64,000 nucleotides of DNA from contig NC_079507.1 of the NCBI RefSeq assembly GCF_030052815.1, positions 16,328,141 to 16,392,140 on the forward strand, read 5' to 3'. Positions 11,859 through 23,455 of the stretch are shown here, one piece after another (positions within the stretch are counted from its first letter, which is position 1; the number at the start of each line of letters is the position of its first letter). Made by a program: the position numbers and the translations under genes. The DNA is from Hevea brasiliensis (Eukaryota > Streptophyta > Magnoliopsida > Malpighiales > Euphorbiaceae). A model generated the notes under the pieces. It did not search any database and had not been told where the DNA came from. It saw only the letters and a program-made list of their open reading frames with translations.

Positions 11859-11867
11859 CTATTTAAG
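11859..11867 (+). promoter_or_regulatory. TATA-like box of C1
   Basis: CTATTTAAG lies about 550 bp before the LTR end. At the same place the C3 LTR has TATATAA (57926-57932) and the C4 LTR has its reverse complement (62298-62304), which supports this as the core promoter. The start of transcription would be some 25-35 bp downstream. Confidence 0.5.
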
Positions 11868-12420
11868 TGGGGTTATGAAAAGAAAACATAACCAGCAGCC
11901 TCTCCTCTCATATGTCACGCCACTTTGAGCCTCTCCAGCTATTTCTCTTCATCTCTCATCAATTCAAAGAGATTAGCCATCAATCTCTTGAATTAAAAAC
12001 ACTAGAAATTGTTTCTAGTGTCCTGTTTGCATCTCTAATCTCTTAAAAGGCAGAACTTGAATTTCTAATTAATAGAAAAGGCTTTAGAAGCTGTTCAAGG
12101 GCTGCCATAGGTGTTCTTGGTGTGGACAAGCTAGAGGGACAACATCCGTGTCCTCAAGACGATCTCAAAGCGCAGACACGCGGCACATCAAGAGGTTAGT
12201 GTAATCGTTCTTGATTTAATCTAGGTTCTAAAATTAATCTGATTAATTTTAAAATCTTAAATGGCAAATACAGATCCAAAAACATATTAAAAGAGTTTTA
12301 ATATGTTGTTTATCATTGAAATCAAATAGATAAAAATAAATCTTGCATGGTGCTTGTGACCCTAGGTGAAAATTTTTGAATTCAATGGTATAATCTTGTG
12401 TTTTTCACGCCTGCCTTCAA

Positions 12421-12434
12421 TTGGTATCAGAGCC
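12421..12434 (+). other. C1 primer binding site (initiator tRNA-Met)
   Basis: TTGGTATCAGAGCC begins one base after the 5' LTR and matches the complement of the initiator tRNA-Met 3' end exactly over the usual 12 bases. Confidence 0.92.
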
Positions 12435-12686
12435 ACTATATTTGCCATTTAGATTGTTGATTATATAATTTAATTGTGTGTTTGATCATGAGATCAAGAG
12501 ATTCATTGCTGGTTGGATCATGAGGTGTGGCGGCACACATGGTGAAGCCACCATTGGTGGCGGCAACAATGGTTCCTTGGGTGGTTCAAGGTTTGGCTTT
12601 TAATTATGCAATTGTTGTATGATCTAAGGCCTATTCTTTGACTAATTAAAGTGTTTAATTAGTTGTTTTAATCACACAATTAAATT

Positions 12687-13021
12687 ATGATTCAAATCAG
12701 AATTTTAAAAAATGTTTGAATGTGATTCAAATCTGAATTTTAAAAGTTGTTTGAATGAGATTCAAATCTGAATTTTTAAAGTTGTTTGAATCATATTTAA
12801 ATCTGATTTTTTAAAATTGATTCAATAAAATTCAGATCTGATTTTTAAAAATATTTGAATGTGATTCAAATCTGATTTTTAAAAATGTTTGAATGTGATT
12901 CAAATCTGAATTTTTGAAGTTGTTTGAATGTGATTCAAATCTGAATTTTTAAATTTGTTTGAATGAGATTCAAATATGAATTTTTAAATTTATTTGAATC
13001 ATATTCAAATCTGGATTTTTA
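12687..13021 (+). repeat. Minisatellite of about ten hairpin units in C1 leader
   Basis: About ten imperfect units of roughly 35 bp follow the pattern TTTGAATGTGATTCAAATCTG plus an A/T-rich spacer. Within each unit TTTGAAT and ATTCAAA form an inverted repeat with a 3-base gap. The same array is in C2 at 25418-25755. It lies between the primer binding site and gag, where packaging or translation signals of retrotransposon RNA are usual; a role is inferred. Confidence 0.85.
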
Positions 13022-14197
13022 AGTTGAATATAAGATATTCAATTTAATTTAAGTATGTATGTTTTATTTAATTGTTAAATAGTGATATGCATGATGGATG
13101 ATCATGGACTGTAAAAGACCAATGTGATTGGATTTATTTCTTTTATGTTTCTTTGGGATTGTAAATTAATTAATTTATTTTAATTTATTTTGGGCATGTA
13201 TTATTAAGTTTGTAATATATTTGGGTTGTAATTTCATTTATTTAAGTTCTTGTAAATTCGCTTGGTATGCCAAGGCTTACTATGTCAGATTGGATTGCAA
13301 GAAGTTCAAGGAGGTCAAGAGCATTGGTGGGACCAGTGGTAGTAATTCAATATCAAGTGTTGATTATGTACTCCTTCAGCCACTATTGTAAAATGAATGA
13401 ATGAAATGCACCAAGGAATGCCTGATTCAATTCTTGGTGGCTCGAATTGAATCCCTTAGAAAGTCCATGATCATACCATATTCTTGCTTATCCATGAATG
13501 AATGAGATGTATGGGAATGTATGCAATTATATGATATATGCATGCTAAATGGATAATGTGCAAAGTGAGACCTTAATAGTAATAAGGATGGCTATAAAAT
13601 CTTCCAAACAAATGATTAAGTTGGAAATGCTATAATTAAAGTAATTATAACATAAGCCCTCCATTGGGGCAATTATTTTAAGAAATTTTAAATAGTTGCA
13701 TGAGATGCAATTAATTTAAGAGATTTTCTTAAGAATAATTGTTAAGCATGAGATGTTGTAAATATGTAAATGGTTTGGTGGCCAATATTGGATGTACATG
13801 AGGACATTAAAATTATTTGCATAATTACTGGCTCAATGGGATCAACTTAACTAATGCAAGATAAGTCAATAATGGATGTACCTGAGATTTTGAGCATTAG
13901 GGGCTAGGTAAAGGATTGAACCTCACATGAGATGCGATGGGCAAAGAGTTGCTCACTTATAGTTTATTGTAATTCCAATAATGGATGTACCTTAGGATGA
14001 TCAATAGAATTATAAGAATTCAATCACCCACTAGAAATCCATCCAACTAGGATTTCCGTTTTCTACTTTGGAAGTGTAGGATTCGCTAAGTTAGTGGGAG
14101 GACCAATTTGATTAAAAGACCATAATCATATTTGGTTAATTACATGATACATTTACTAATTAATCTGGTTATTTCTGCAATTAATTTTCTGATAATA
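13022..14197 (+). other. C1 untranslated leader, no gene
   Basis: This AT-rich leader lies between the minisatellite and gag. It contains three copies of a motif like GGATGTACCTGAGGA (13790, 13874, 13983) alternating with CATGAGATG (13697, 13747, 13926). The same layout is in C2. I see no coding region. Confidence 0.6.
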
Positions 14198-15010
14198 ATG
14201 ATCACAAAACAACGACCACAATCCATTATCCTTTCTAGCATACTTGATCACAACAGTTGAGGACCTAATCATGCGATTGGCTAAGAAATTTGAAACTTGT
14301 CACTGAACCTTGAACATATAGGATATGTTCTAGATTCAAATGTTCCTGGTCCCTTACCTCCAGAGGCCACACAAGAGGAACATGATACTTTGGACAAGTG
14401 GAAGGAGCATGATATGAGAGCTAAGTGTTACATGCTTGCTTCCATGAGTAATGAGTTACAGAAGCAACACGAGAACATGCAGAGTGCTAGTGAGATCCTC
14501 CTTCACCTACAAGAGTTGTATGGTGAGCACAAAGCAGAATGCTAGGTATGAGATATCTAAACGATTATTCCGTATGAGGATGTCCGAGGGCGAGAATGTT
14601 GGGGATCATGTCCACAAGATGATTGGTGATTGAGCGGTTGGAACATCTTGACTTCAACATGGATTTCCAACTACAAACGGATTTGATCCTTGATCCTTCA
14701 CGAGTCTTTTGGGAATTTTGTGACAAATTTCCATATGACTAACAGAATGCACCTTAGCTGAATTACTCAACATCTGGTTATTGCCCAAAAGAATATGCGG
14801 GCAATAAAGGAAAAAGGTAGCTTTAGTTGCATCTTCTTCTCTTGGAAAGTCCAACAAGAAGAAGGGCAATAAGAAAAAGAAACCTCAGATTCTGGTCCTT
14901 CCAAGAAAATAGCTAAGCAGAAAAGGAAGACTAAAGGCGATAAAGGCAAGGGAAAGTGTTTCCACTTAGCGAGAAAGTGTTTCCATTGCCAGTAAGAAAG
15001 TGTTTCCACT
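14198..15010 (+). pseudogene. C1 gag, frameshifted, zinc knuckle truncated
   Basis: The ATG at 14198 corresponds to the gag start of C2 (24235, minus). The copia gag domain is recognisable from SLNLEHIGYVLD (about 14300) through LHLQELYGEHK (about 14505) to MRMSEGENVGDHVHKMI (about 14575). Small indels near 14255, 14530 and 14625 and later stops break the frame. A Lys-rich tail (about 14850-14930) is followed by three tandem copies of GAAAGTGTTTCCA (14951-15012), which encode a repeated start of a zinc knuckle (KCFH). The second half of the knuckle is missing. Gag would package the RNA; this copy cannot make a whole protein. Confidence 0.87.
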
Positions 15011-15012
15011 GG

Positions 15013-17705
15013 CTAGAGTATAGTAATCTAAAAAAATGCAATGCCATGGTGAAAACCAACTGAAGTTCAAAATATATTTGGCACTTAAGGTTATGTCATA
15101 TTGCAGAAGATAGGATTACAAAATTGGAGAAAATGGGGATTTTATCCTCATTGGGCTCTGAGCCTGCTCCAACTTGTGAATCTTGCCTTCAGGGCAAAAT
15201 GACTAGATCACCCTTTGTTGGACAAGGGTTAAGAGCTGAAAATATTTTGGAGCTAATACATAGTGATGTATGTTGTCCATTTAAAGAAATGGCTAGAGGG
15301 GGCTTTCATTATTTTATTACCTTTATTGATGATAAATCAAGGTTTGGGTATTTGTATTTGATGAAATACAAACATGAATCCTTTGAAAGGTTTAAGGAAT
15401 TTAAATCTGAAGTAGAAAATCAAACAGGAAAAAGTATTAAAGCTCTTCGATCAGATCGTGGAGGTGAATATTTGAGTACTGAATTTTGATGAATACTTGA
15501 GAGAGCATGGCATTGTTTCTCAGCTGACTCCTCCAGGAACGCCACAGCTGAATGGTGTATCTGAAAGGAGAAATCGTACCCTATTGGATATGGTACGTAG
15601 TATGATGAGCTATACTGATATGCCAATCTCCTTTTGGGGATTTGCATTAGAATCAGCTTTATATATTCTGAATAGGATTCCATCAAAATCAGTTTCTTCC
15701 ACACCTTATGAGATATGGCATGGAAGAAAACCAAGTCTTAAGCATGTTAAGATTTGGGGTTGTCTAGCTTATATCAAAAAGCTGAACACTGATAAATTGG
15801 AGACCGGATCGAGAAAAGGTCGATTTGTTGGATATCCAAAAGATAGTTTTGGATATTATTTTTATTTGCCTACTTCACACAAGGTTGTGATAAGTAGAGA
15901 TGCCACATTTCTTGAACAACAGTTTGTTCAAGAAGGAGGCAAAGGAAGGCAAATAGAGTTAGAATTGGAGAATTCTGACCAACCAACAGATCAGATGGAT
16001 ATAGATCCATCTAGTCAACCTATACCCATTGATGAAACATCTATAGCTGTTCCTCGTAGAACAACCAGGTATCTCACCCACGGTGAGATATGGTTTTCTT
16101 CATGAAGAAGAACAAGAGTTGTCTACTCATGAAGAAGTAGATCATGGAGATGATCCACTTACCTATGAAGAAGCTATATCAGATATAGACTCTTCAAAAT
16201 GGATTGATGCTATGAAATCCGAGATTGATTCCATGTATAAGAATCAAGTTTGGGATCTTGTTGACCCACCTAAAGGTATTGTACCTATAGGGAACAAATG
16301 GGTTTTCAAGAAGAAAATTGGTTACGATGGAAAGGTAGAGACCTATAAGGCAAGGCTAGTAGCGAAGGGTTTCGCCAAAGGCAAGGAATAGACTATGAGG
16401 AGACTTTCTTGCTGTTGCCATGCTTAAATCAATTAGGATTTTATTAGCAATAGTGCATACTATGATTATGAGATTTGGCGGATGGATGTCAAAGCGACTT
16501 TTCTCAATGGATACATTGAAGAAAACATTTTCATGGAACAACCTAAGGGATTTGAATCCCAAGATGGTTCCAAGGTATGCAAGCTAAAGCGATCCATTTA
16601 TGGGTTGAAACAAGCTTCGAGGAGTTGGAACATCCGTTTTGATGAAGCCATTAAATCTTTTGGTTTTATCAAAAATGAGGATGAGCCATGTGTATATAAG
16701 AAGGCTAGTGACAGTGCTATCACTTTCCTTGTCTTATATGTGGATGACATACTGTTGATGGGTAATGATACAGGTATGTTGACGACTATAAAGGTATGGT
16801 TGTCAAATAAATTCTCCATGAAAGACTTAGGGGAGGCAACCTATATTCTTGGGATTCGCATCTATAGAGATAGAGCAAAAAGAATAATTGGTTTATCCCA
16901 AAGTCTATACTTGGAAAAGGTGTTAAAGAGGTTTAACATGCTTGATTCCAAGAGAGGATTGTTACCAGTGAGACATGGTATCCACCTTTCTAAAGAGATG
17001 TCTCCAAAGACACCTGAAGAAAGAGATAAGATGGCCAGGATTCCATATGCTTTGGCTATTGGAAGTTTAATGTATGCAATGTTGTGTACTAGGCCGGATA
17101 TCGCATATGCTGTTAGTTTGACTAGCGGTATCAATCCAATCAGTTTGGAACCTTTGGATAGTGTCAAGAATATTCTTAAGTACTTAAGAAGAACTAAGGA
17201 TTTATTCTTGATTTATGGAGGTGGAGACTTGCAATTGGATGGTTATCACGATTCGATTTCCAATCGGATATCGATGATAGAAAGTCTACCTCTGGATATG
17301 TGTTCATTTGTAATGGAGGTGCGATCGGTTGGAAGAGTTCCAAGCGAGCACATTGCAGATTCCACTCGAGGTGAGTATATTCTTTGCATCGAGATCTTTG
17401 CAAAGGAAGTCGTTTGGATAAAGAAGTTCGTGAGTAACTTACGATAATTCCTTCCATTGAGTCGGCGGTTCCATTACCTTTGTGACAACAATGGAGCGAT
17501 CATCTGAGATAAGGAACCAAGGTCTCACCGTAAATCCAAACACATAGAAAGGCGTTACCACATTATCGAGAAATAGTTGGGCGGCGATGTAGCCATGCAG
17601 AAAATAGCATCGGTGAAAATCCGGTGATCCATTCACTAAGCCTATGTCACGGACTCGTTAGACCGACATCTTGAGAAGATAGGTCTAAGATATTGTAATG
17701 AATGG
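15013..17705 (+). pseudogene. C1 pol: integrase, reverse transcriptase, RNase H; protease absent
   Basis: Coding resumes directly in the pre-integrase zinc domain (LEKMGILSSL at 15124, CESC at 15175) with no protease before it. The integrase core shows HSDVCCPF (about 15262), SDRGGEYLST (about 15450) and NGVSERRNRTLLD (about 15554); an extra base at about 15487 shifts the frame. The reverse transcriptase begins at WIDAMKSEIDSM (about 16202), is broken at about 16375-16480, and then shows MDVKATFLNG (16482), GLKQASRSWN (about 16600) and the catalytic YVDD (about 16738). RNase H starts near 17180 and is frameshifted at about 17250. The C-terminal DRHLEKIGLRYCNEWL is readable near 17690. Domain order integrase before reverse transcriptase defines copia. 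Confidence 0.93.
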
Positions 17706-17710
17706 CTCTA

Positions 17711-17725
17711 GTGCTAGTGGGAGAT
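17711..17725 (+). other. C1 polypurine tract
   Basis: GTGCTAGTGGGAGAT directly precedes the 3' LTR. It is the purine-rich primer for plus-strand DNA synthesis and is conserved in C2, C3 and C4. Confidence 0.85.
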
Positions 17726-19824
17726 TGTTAGTAGTATGCCCTAGAGCATATCATTTAGTATGTATCTTGTACATATTTTTAATAATAAAAGGCATTTCCA
17801 CTTTTCCGTTTACATAATATATTTATGTGTAATAGAAAAGGTCCATTGATATTTTGTTAGAAATATTATTCTTAAGTTGTTAAGAATATGAGTGACAATA
17901 TTTCTAGCACAAAGTATCATAAATAGGTTCACAATCGAGGATACTTCATAATAAGGACATGACTTATCCAGAAAGATTGTATTCATGTTTGTTCCCAAGT
18001 TATTTATATGAGATGTAAATAAGATGGAATGGTGAGTCTCATGCCATATAACAAAAATGATAGGCACTTTTAAATGATATTTATGCAGTACCTGTGTCGA
18101 TTATGACAATCACATGGATTTTACTCTTGTAAATTTTTTGACATAAATCATATCAGGGCATATAATCTTTAGACCTGAGATAGCACAGTTATCTTGTATA
18201 TAGGTAGTTTGTGTTTGATACTGCTTTCATACTTGTACTATGTATGGGTATATGGGCATGTGTTGGCTCCTGCTAGTTATATATGGAGGTAGGTGTTGAT
18301 CAAGAAGGAATCTGTTCCTCTAAGTAAATAGAGATAAAATCCTATGTTCATTTAATTGTTCTTGATGTTTTCAAGTTCTGGCGGAGACAGATAGATTTAT
18401 TGAGAAAAGAGTTTGATGAGAAAAATCTTTTAATCAAGAACTGGAATTAAAAGAGAACATAATATTCATAGCAAATGGAGTTTGACATAAACCATGACTC
18501 CGGCTTGAGTTGGGATTTTATGTGAGAGATTCTAGTGCATGGTAACATATGATTATAGGTTCATTTAAGGTAAATCTTATTACTAATTGGGTGGCCATGG
18601 CATGCTATGCTAGGTGTTAACCATGGTCTATGAGGTTCATAAAATGATTTAGAGAAATCATTTATGGTAAGAAAGAGTTCTGATGATATTAAGAGTTGAT
18701 ATCATGTCTCATTGCCAATTAGTGATGAGCCTAGTAAGTCACACACATACACAAGTTATCACCTATTTAAATATGATTTAATTAATTAATTAAAGAGTTT
18801 AATTGATTAATTAAATAGATTTGGTTTGCAATTAAATTGCAAAGTCACTAGCATGACTTGAAACCAAATCTAGATTATTGGATGTGTAGTATAAATTAAA
18901 TTTATATTTAAAGTGTTTAAATATGAATTTAATTGATGAGAAATTAATTAATAGAGATTAATTAATTAATTTATATTTGATATAAATTAATTAGAAGAAG
19001 AAAATAATTATTTTGGGTTAAGAACTCAAAATTAAGACACATGGGGCATTTTGGTCATTTTGCAGTGTGACACGTGGCACCATGAGATGGTGACACATGG
19101 CATAACACATAAGCTTGCCAAATAATTTTAATCATGTAAGATGATTAAAATCAAGATTAAATATAGGTTTGACACTTGGCACAATGTGATTGGGTCACTT
19201 AAACCTAGAGCTAATTAAAAGGTGACATGTGGCTAGGGTTTAATGTGTTAACCTAGCTATTTAAGTGGGGTTATGAAAAGAAAACATAACCAGCAGCCTC
19301 TCCTCTCATATGTCACGCCACTTTGAGCCTCTCCAGCTATTTCTCTTCATCTCTCATCAATTCAAAGAGATTAGCCATCAATCTCTTGAATTAAAAACAC
19401 TAGAAATTGTTTCTAGTGTCCTGTTTGCATCTCTAATCTCTTAAAAGGCAGAACTTGAATTTCTAATTAATAGAAAAGGCTTTAGAAGCTGTTCAAGGGC
19501 TGCCATAGGTGTTCTTGGTGTGGACAAGCTAGAGGGACAACATCCGTGTCTCAAGACGAATCTCAAAGCGCGACACGCTGCGGCACATCAAGAGGTTAGT
19601 GTAATCGTTCTTGATTTAATCTAGGGTTCTAAAATTAATCTGATTAATTTTAAAATCTTAAATGGCAAATACAGATCCAAAAACATATTAAAAGAGTTTT
19701 AATATGTTGTTTATCATTGAAATCAAATAGATAAAAATAAATCTTGCATGGTGCTTGTGACCCTAGGTGAAAATTTTTGAATTCAATGGTATAATCTTGT
19801 GTTTTTCACGCTTCCGTTCCTTCA
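17726..19824 (+). repeat. C1 3' LTR
   Basis: It starts TGTTAGTAGT and ends CGTTCCTTCA. It is a direct repeat of the 5' LTR with only scattered differences, clustered at 18070-18115 and in a GC-rich stretch near 19545-19585. It carries the G-box at 19071-19076 and the opposite-strand 85-codon frame at 17810-18067. Confidence 0.94.
19071..19076. promoter_or_regulatory. G-box (CACGTG) in C1 3' LTR
   Basis: This is the same context as 11673 in the 5' LTR. In a 3' LTR it could drive transcription outward into C2 sequence; that is inference. Confidence 0.4.
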
Positions 19825-19829
19825 CATAG
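19825..19829. repeat. Target site duplication of C1, right copy (CATAG)
   Basis: This is the second copy of the 5-bp duplication made when C1 inserted; the sequence after it resumes the C2 LTR without loss. Confidence 0.95.
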
Positions 19830-20730
19830 ACCATGGTTAACACCTAGCATAGCATGCCATGGCCACCCAATTAGTAATAAGGTTTACCTTAAATGAACCT
19901 ATAATCATATGTTACCATGCACTAGAATCTCTCTGTTACAAAATCCCAACTCAATTTGAGTCATGGTTTATGTCAAACTCCATTTGCTATGAATATTATG
20001 TTCTCTTTTAATTCCAGTTCTTGATTAAAAGATTTTTCTCATCGAAACTCTTTTACGAATAAATCTATCTGTCTGCCAGAACTTGAAACATCAAGAACAA
20101 TTAAATGAACATAGGATTTTAACTCTATTTACTTAGAGGAACAGATTCCATCTTGATCAACACCTACCTCCATATATAACTTGCAGGAGCCAACACATGC
20201 CCATATACCCATACATAATATAGGTATGAAAGCAGTATCAAACTCAAACTACCTATATACAAGATAACTGTGCTATCTCAGGTCTAAAGATTATATGCAC
20301 TGATATGATTTATGACAAAACATTGACAAGAGTAAACTCCATGTGCTTGTCATAAGTGTCACTGGTTCGGCCTACTTATCATTTATAAGTGCCTATCATG
20401 TTTGTTATATGGCATGAGACTCACCATTCCATCTTATTTATATCTCATATAAATAACTTGGGAACAAACATGAATACAATCTTTCTGGATAAGTCATGTC
20501 CTTATTATGAAGTATCCTCGATTGTGAACCTATTAATGATACTTTGTGCTAGAAATATTGTCACTCATATTCTTAACAACTTAAGAATAATATTTCTAAC
20601 AAAATATCAATGGACCTTTTCTATTACACATAAATATATTATGTAAACGGAAAAGTGGAAATGCCTTTTATTATTAAAAATATGTACAAGATACATACTA
20701 AATGATATGCTCTAGGGCATACTACTAACA
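19830..20730 (-). repeat. C2 3' LTR, second part
   Basis: It continues the C2 LTR from 10323 and ends CATACTACTAACA, the reversed LTR start. It is an inverted repeat of the first 0.9 kb of the C1 3' LTR next to it. It holds the 85-codon frame at 20389-20646 on the plus strand, antisense to the element. Confidence 0.93.
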
Positions 20731-20745
20731 ATCTCCCACTAGCAC
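20731..20745 (-). other. C2 polypurine tract
   Basis: ATCTCCCACTAGCAC is the exact reverse complement of the C1 polypurine tract and adjoins the 3' LTR of C2. Confidence 0.85.
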
Positions 20746-23455
20746 TAGAGCCATTCATTACAATATCTTAGACCTATCTTCTCAAGATGTCGGTCTAACT
20801 GAGTCTGTGACATAGGCTTAGTGAATGGATCACCGATTTTCAGTGATGCTATTTTCTGCATGGCTACATCGCCGCCCAACTATTTCTCCGATAATGTGGT
20901 AGCGCCTTTCTATGTGTTTGGATTTACGGTGAGACCTTGGTTCCTTAGCTCAGAGGATCTCCATTGTTGTCACATTGTAATGGAACTGCTGACTCAATGG
21001 AAGTAACTACTGTAAGTTCTCACGAACTTCTTCATCCAAACTTCTTTGCAGATGCGATGCGACAATATACTCGACCTCGATAGTGGAATCTGCGATGCGT
21101 GCTCGTTTGGAACTCTTCCAACCGATCGCACCTCCATTACAAATGAACACATATCCAGAGGTAGACTTTCTATCATCGATATCTGATTGGAAATCAGAAT
21201 CAATATAACCATCCAATTGCAAGTCTCCACCTCCATAAATCAAGAATAAATCCTTAGTTCTTCTCAAGTACTTAAGAATATTCTTGACGACTATCCGATG
21301 TTCCAAACTGGATTGGATTGATACGCTAGTCAAACTAATAGCATATGCGATATCCGCCTAGTACACAACATTGCATACATTAAACTTCCAATAGCCGGCA
21401 TATGGAATCACGGCCATCTTATCTCTTTCTTGGTGTCTTTGGAGACATCTCTTTAGAAAGATGGATACCATGTCTCACTGGTAACAATCCTCTCTTGGAA
21501 TCAAGCATGTTAAACCTCTTTAACACCTTTTCCAAGTATAGACTTTGGGATAAACCAATTATTCTTTTCGCTCTATCTCTATAGATGCGAATCCCAAGAA
21601 TATAGGTTGCCTCTCCTAAGTCTTTCATGGAGAATGTATTTGATAACCATACCTTTATAGTCGTCAACATACCTGTATCATTACCCATCAACAGTATGTC
21701 ATCCACATATAAGACAAGGAAAGTGATAGCACTGTCACTAACCTTCTTATATACACATGGCTCATCCTCATATTTGATAAAAGCAAAAGATTTAATGGCT
21801 TCATCAAAACGGATGTTCCAACTCCTCGAAGCTTGTTTCAACCCATAAATGGATCGCTTTAGCTTGCATACCTTGGAACCATCTTGGGATTCCAATCCCC
21901 TAGGTTGTTCCATGAAAATGTTTTCTTCAATGTATCCATTGAGAAAAGCTGTTTTGACATCCATCTGCCAAATCTCATAATCATAGTATGCAGCTATTGC
22001 TAATAAAATCCTAATTGATTTAAGCATGGCAACAGGCGAGAAAGTCTCCTCATAATCGATTCCTTGCCTTTGGCGAAACCCTTTTGCTACTAGCCTCGCC
22101 TTATAGGTCTCTACCTTTCCATCAGAACCAATTTTCTTCTTGAAAACCCATTTGTTCCCTATAGGTATAATACCTTCAGGTGGGTCAACAAGATCCCAAA
22201 CTTGATTCTTATACATGGAATCAATCTCAGATTTCATAGCATCAATCCATTTTGAAGAGTCTATATCTGATATAGCTTCTTCATAGGTAAGTGGATCATC
22301 CCCATGATCTACTTCTTCATGAAGAAAACCATATCTCACTGGTGGGTGAGATACCCTTGTTGTTCTACGAGGAACAGCTGTAGATGTTTCATTAATGGGT
22401 ATTGGTTGACTAGATGGATCTATATCCATCTGATCTGTTGGTTGGTCAAAATTCTCCAATTCTAACTCTATTTGCCTTCCTTTGCCTCCTTCTTGAACAA
22501 ACTGTTGTTCAAGAAATGTGGCATCTCTACTTATCACAACCTTTTGTGAAGTAGGCAAATAAAAATAATATCCAAAACTATCTTTTGGATATCCAACAAA
22601 TCGACCTTTTCTCGATCCGTCTCCAATTTATCGTGTTCACTTTTTGATATAAGCTGGACAACCCCAAATCTTAACATGCTTAAGACTTGGTTTTCTTCCT
22701 TGCCATATCTCATAAGGTGTGGAAGAAACTAATTTTGATGGAATCCTATTCAGAATATACAAAGCTGATTCTAATGCAAATCCCCAAAAGAAGATTGGCA
22801 TATCAGTATAGCTCATCATACTACGTACCATATCTAATAGGGTACGATTTCTCCTTCGGATACACCATTCACCGTATGCGTTCCTAGAGGAGTCAGCTGA
22901 GAAACAATGCCATGCTCTCTCAAGTATTCATCAAATTCAGTACTCAAATATTCACCTCCACGATCTGATCGAAGAGCTTTAATATTCTTTCCTGTTTGAT
23001 TTTCTACTTCAGATTTAAATTCTTTGAACTTTTCAAAAGATTCATGTTTGTATTTCATCAAATACAAATACCCAAACATTGATTTATTATCAGTAAAGGT
23101 AATAAAATAATGAAAACCCCCTCTAGCCATTTCTTTAAATGGACCACATACATCACTATGTATTAGCTCCAAAATATTTTTAGCTCTTAGCCCCTGTCCA
23201 ACAAAGGGTGATCTAGTCATTTTGCCCTGAAGGCAAGATTCACAAGTTGGAGTAGGCTCAGAGCCCAATGAGGATAGAATCCCCATTTTCTCCAGTTTTG
23301 CAATCCTATCTTCTGCAACATGACTTAACCTTAAGTGCCAAATATATTTTGAACTTGAGTTGGTTTTCACCATGGCATTGTATTCTTTTAGATTACTATA
23401 CTCTGGCCAGTGGAAACACTTTCTTACTGGCAATGGAAACACTTTCCTGTTGGTA
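20746..23455 (-). pseudogene. C2 pol: integrase, reverse transcriptase, RNase H; protease absent
   Basis: Reading from 23442 downward, PEYSNLKEYNAM follows a zinc-knuckle remnant (RKCFHW) directly and leads to HLRLSHVAEDRI, CESCLQGK and the integrase core (HSDVCGPF, SDRGGEYLST). A frameshift at about 22860 separates it from the rest of integrase (FWGFALESALYIL near 22780) and another lies near 22630. The frame 22558-21419 is open for 379 codons and holds the end of integrase and most of reverse transcriptase: WIDAMKSEIDSM, MDVKTAFLNG, GLKQASRSWN and YVDDILL. RNase H follows at 21333-21007 (DLQLDGYIDSDF, KSTSGYVF) after a break near 21400. The absent protease and shared junction with C1 are discussed in the findings. 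Confidence 0.93.

Larger units (their letters stand above)
10324..12419 (+). repeat. C1 5' LTR
   Basis: It starts TGTTAGTAGTATGCCC and ends CTGCCTTCA, and is a direct repeat of 17726-19824. Its segment from about 11216 to 12419 is the inverted repeat of 9120-10323. It contains a G-box at 11673-11678 and a TATA-like TATTTAAG near 11860. An 85-codon open frame on the opposite strand (10408-10665) recurs in all seven copia LTRs that contain this part. Confidence 0.94.
10324..19824 (+). mobile_element. C1: full-length Ty1/copia element (plus strand)
   Basis: This 9501-bp copia element inserted in the 3' LTR of C2 and is the innermost, youngest level of the left stack. Its two LTRs (2096 and 2099 bp) are nearly identical by eye except for a few clustered differences. 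It has a perfect tRNA-Met primer binding site, a hairpin minisatellite in the leader, gag, integrase, reverse transcriptase and RNase H remnants, and a polypurine tract. The protease is absent and several frameshifts are present, so it cannot have moved by its own current proteins. It is in opposite orientation to C2, which makes large inverted repeats. Confidence 0.95.

Noticed and set aside
12421..12434. tRNA gene at the TGGTATCAGAGC sites
   Set aside because: These are 12-14 base primer binding sites next to LTRs; no cloverleaf surrounds them.
12687..13021. CRISPR array
   Set aside because: Units are contiguous, imperfect and AT-rich with no unique spacers, and the setting is a plant retrotransposon leader.
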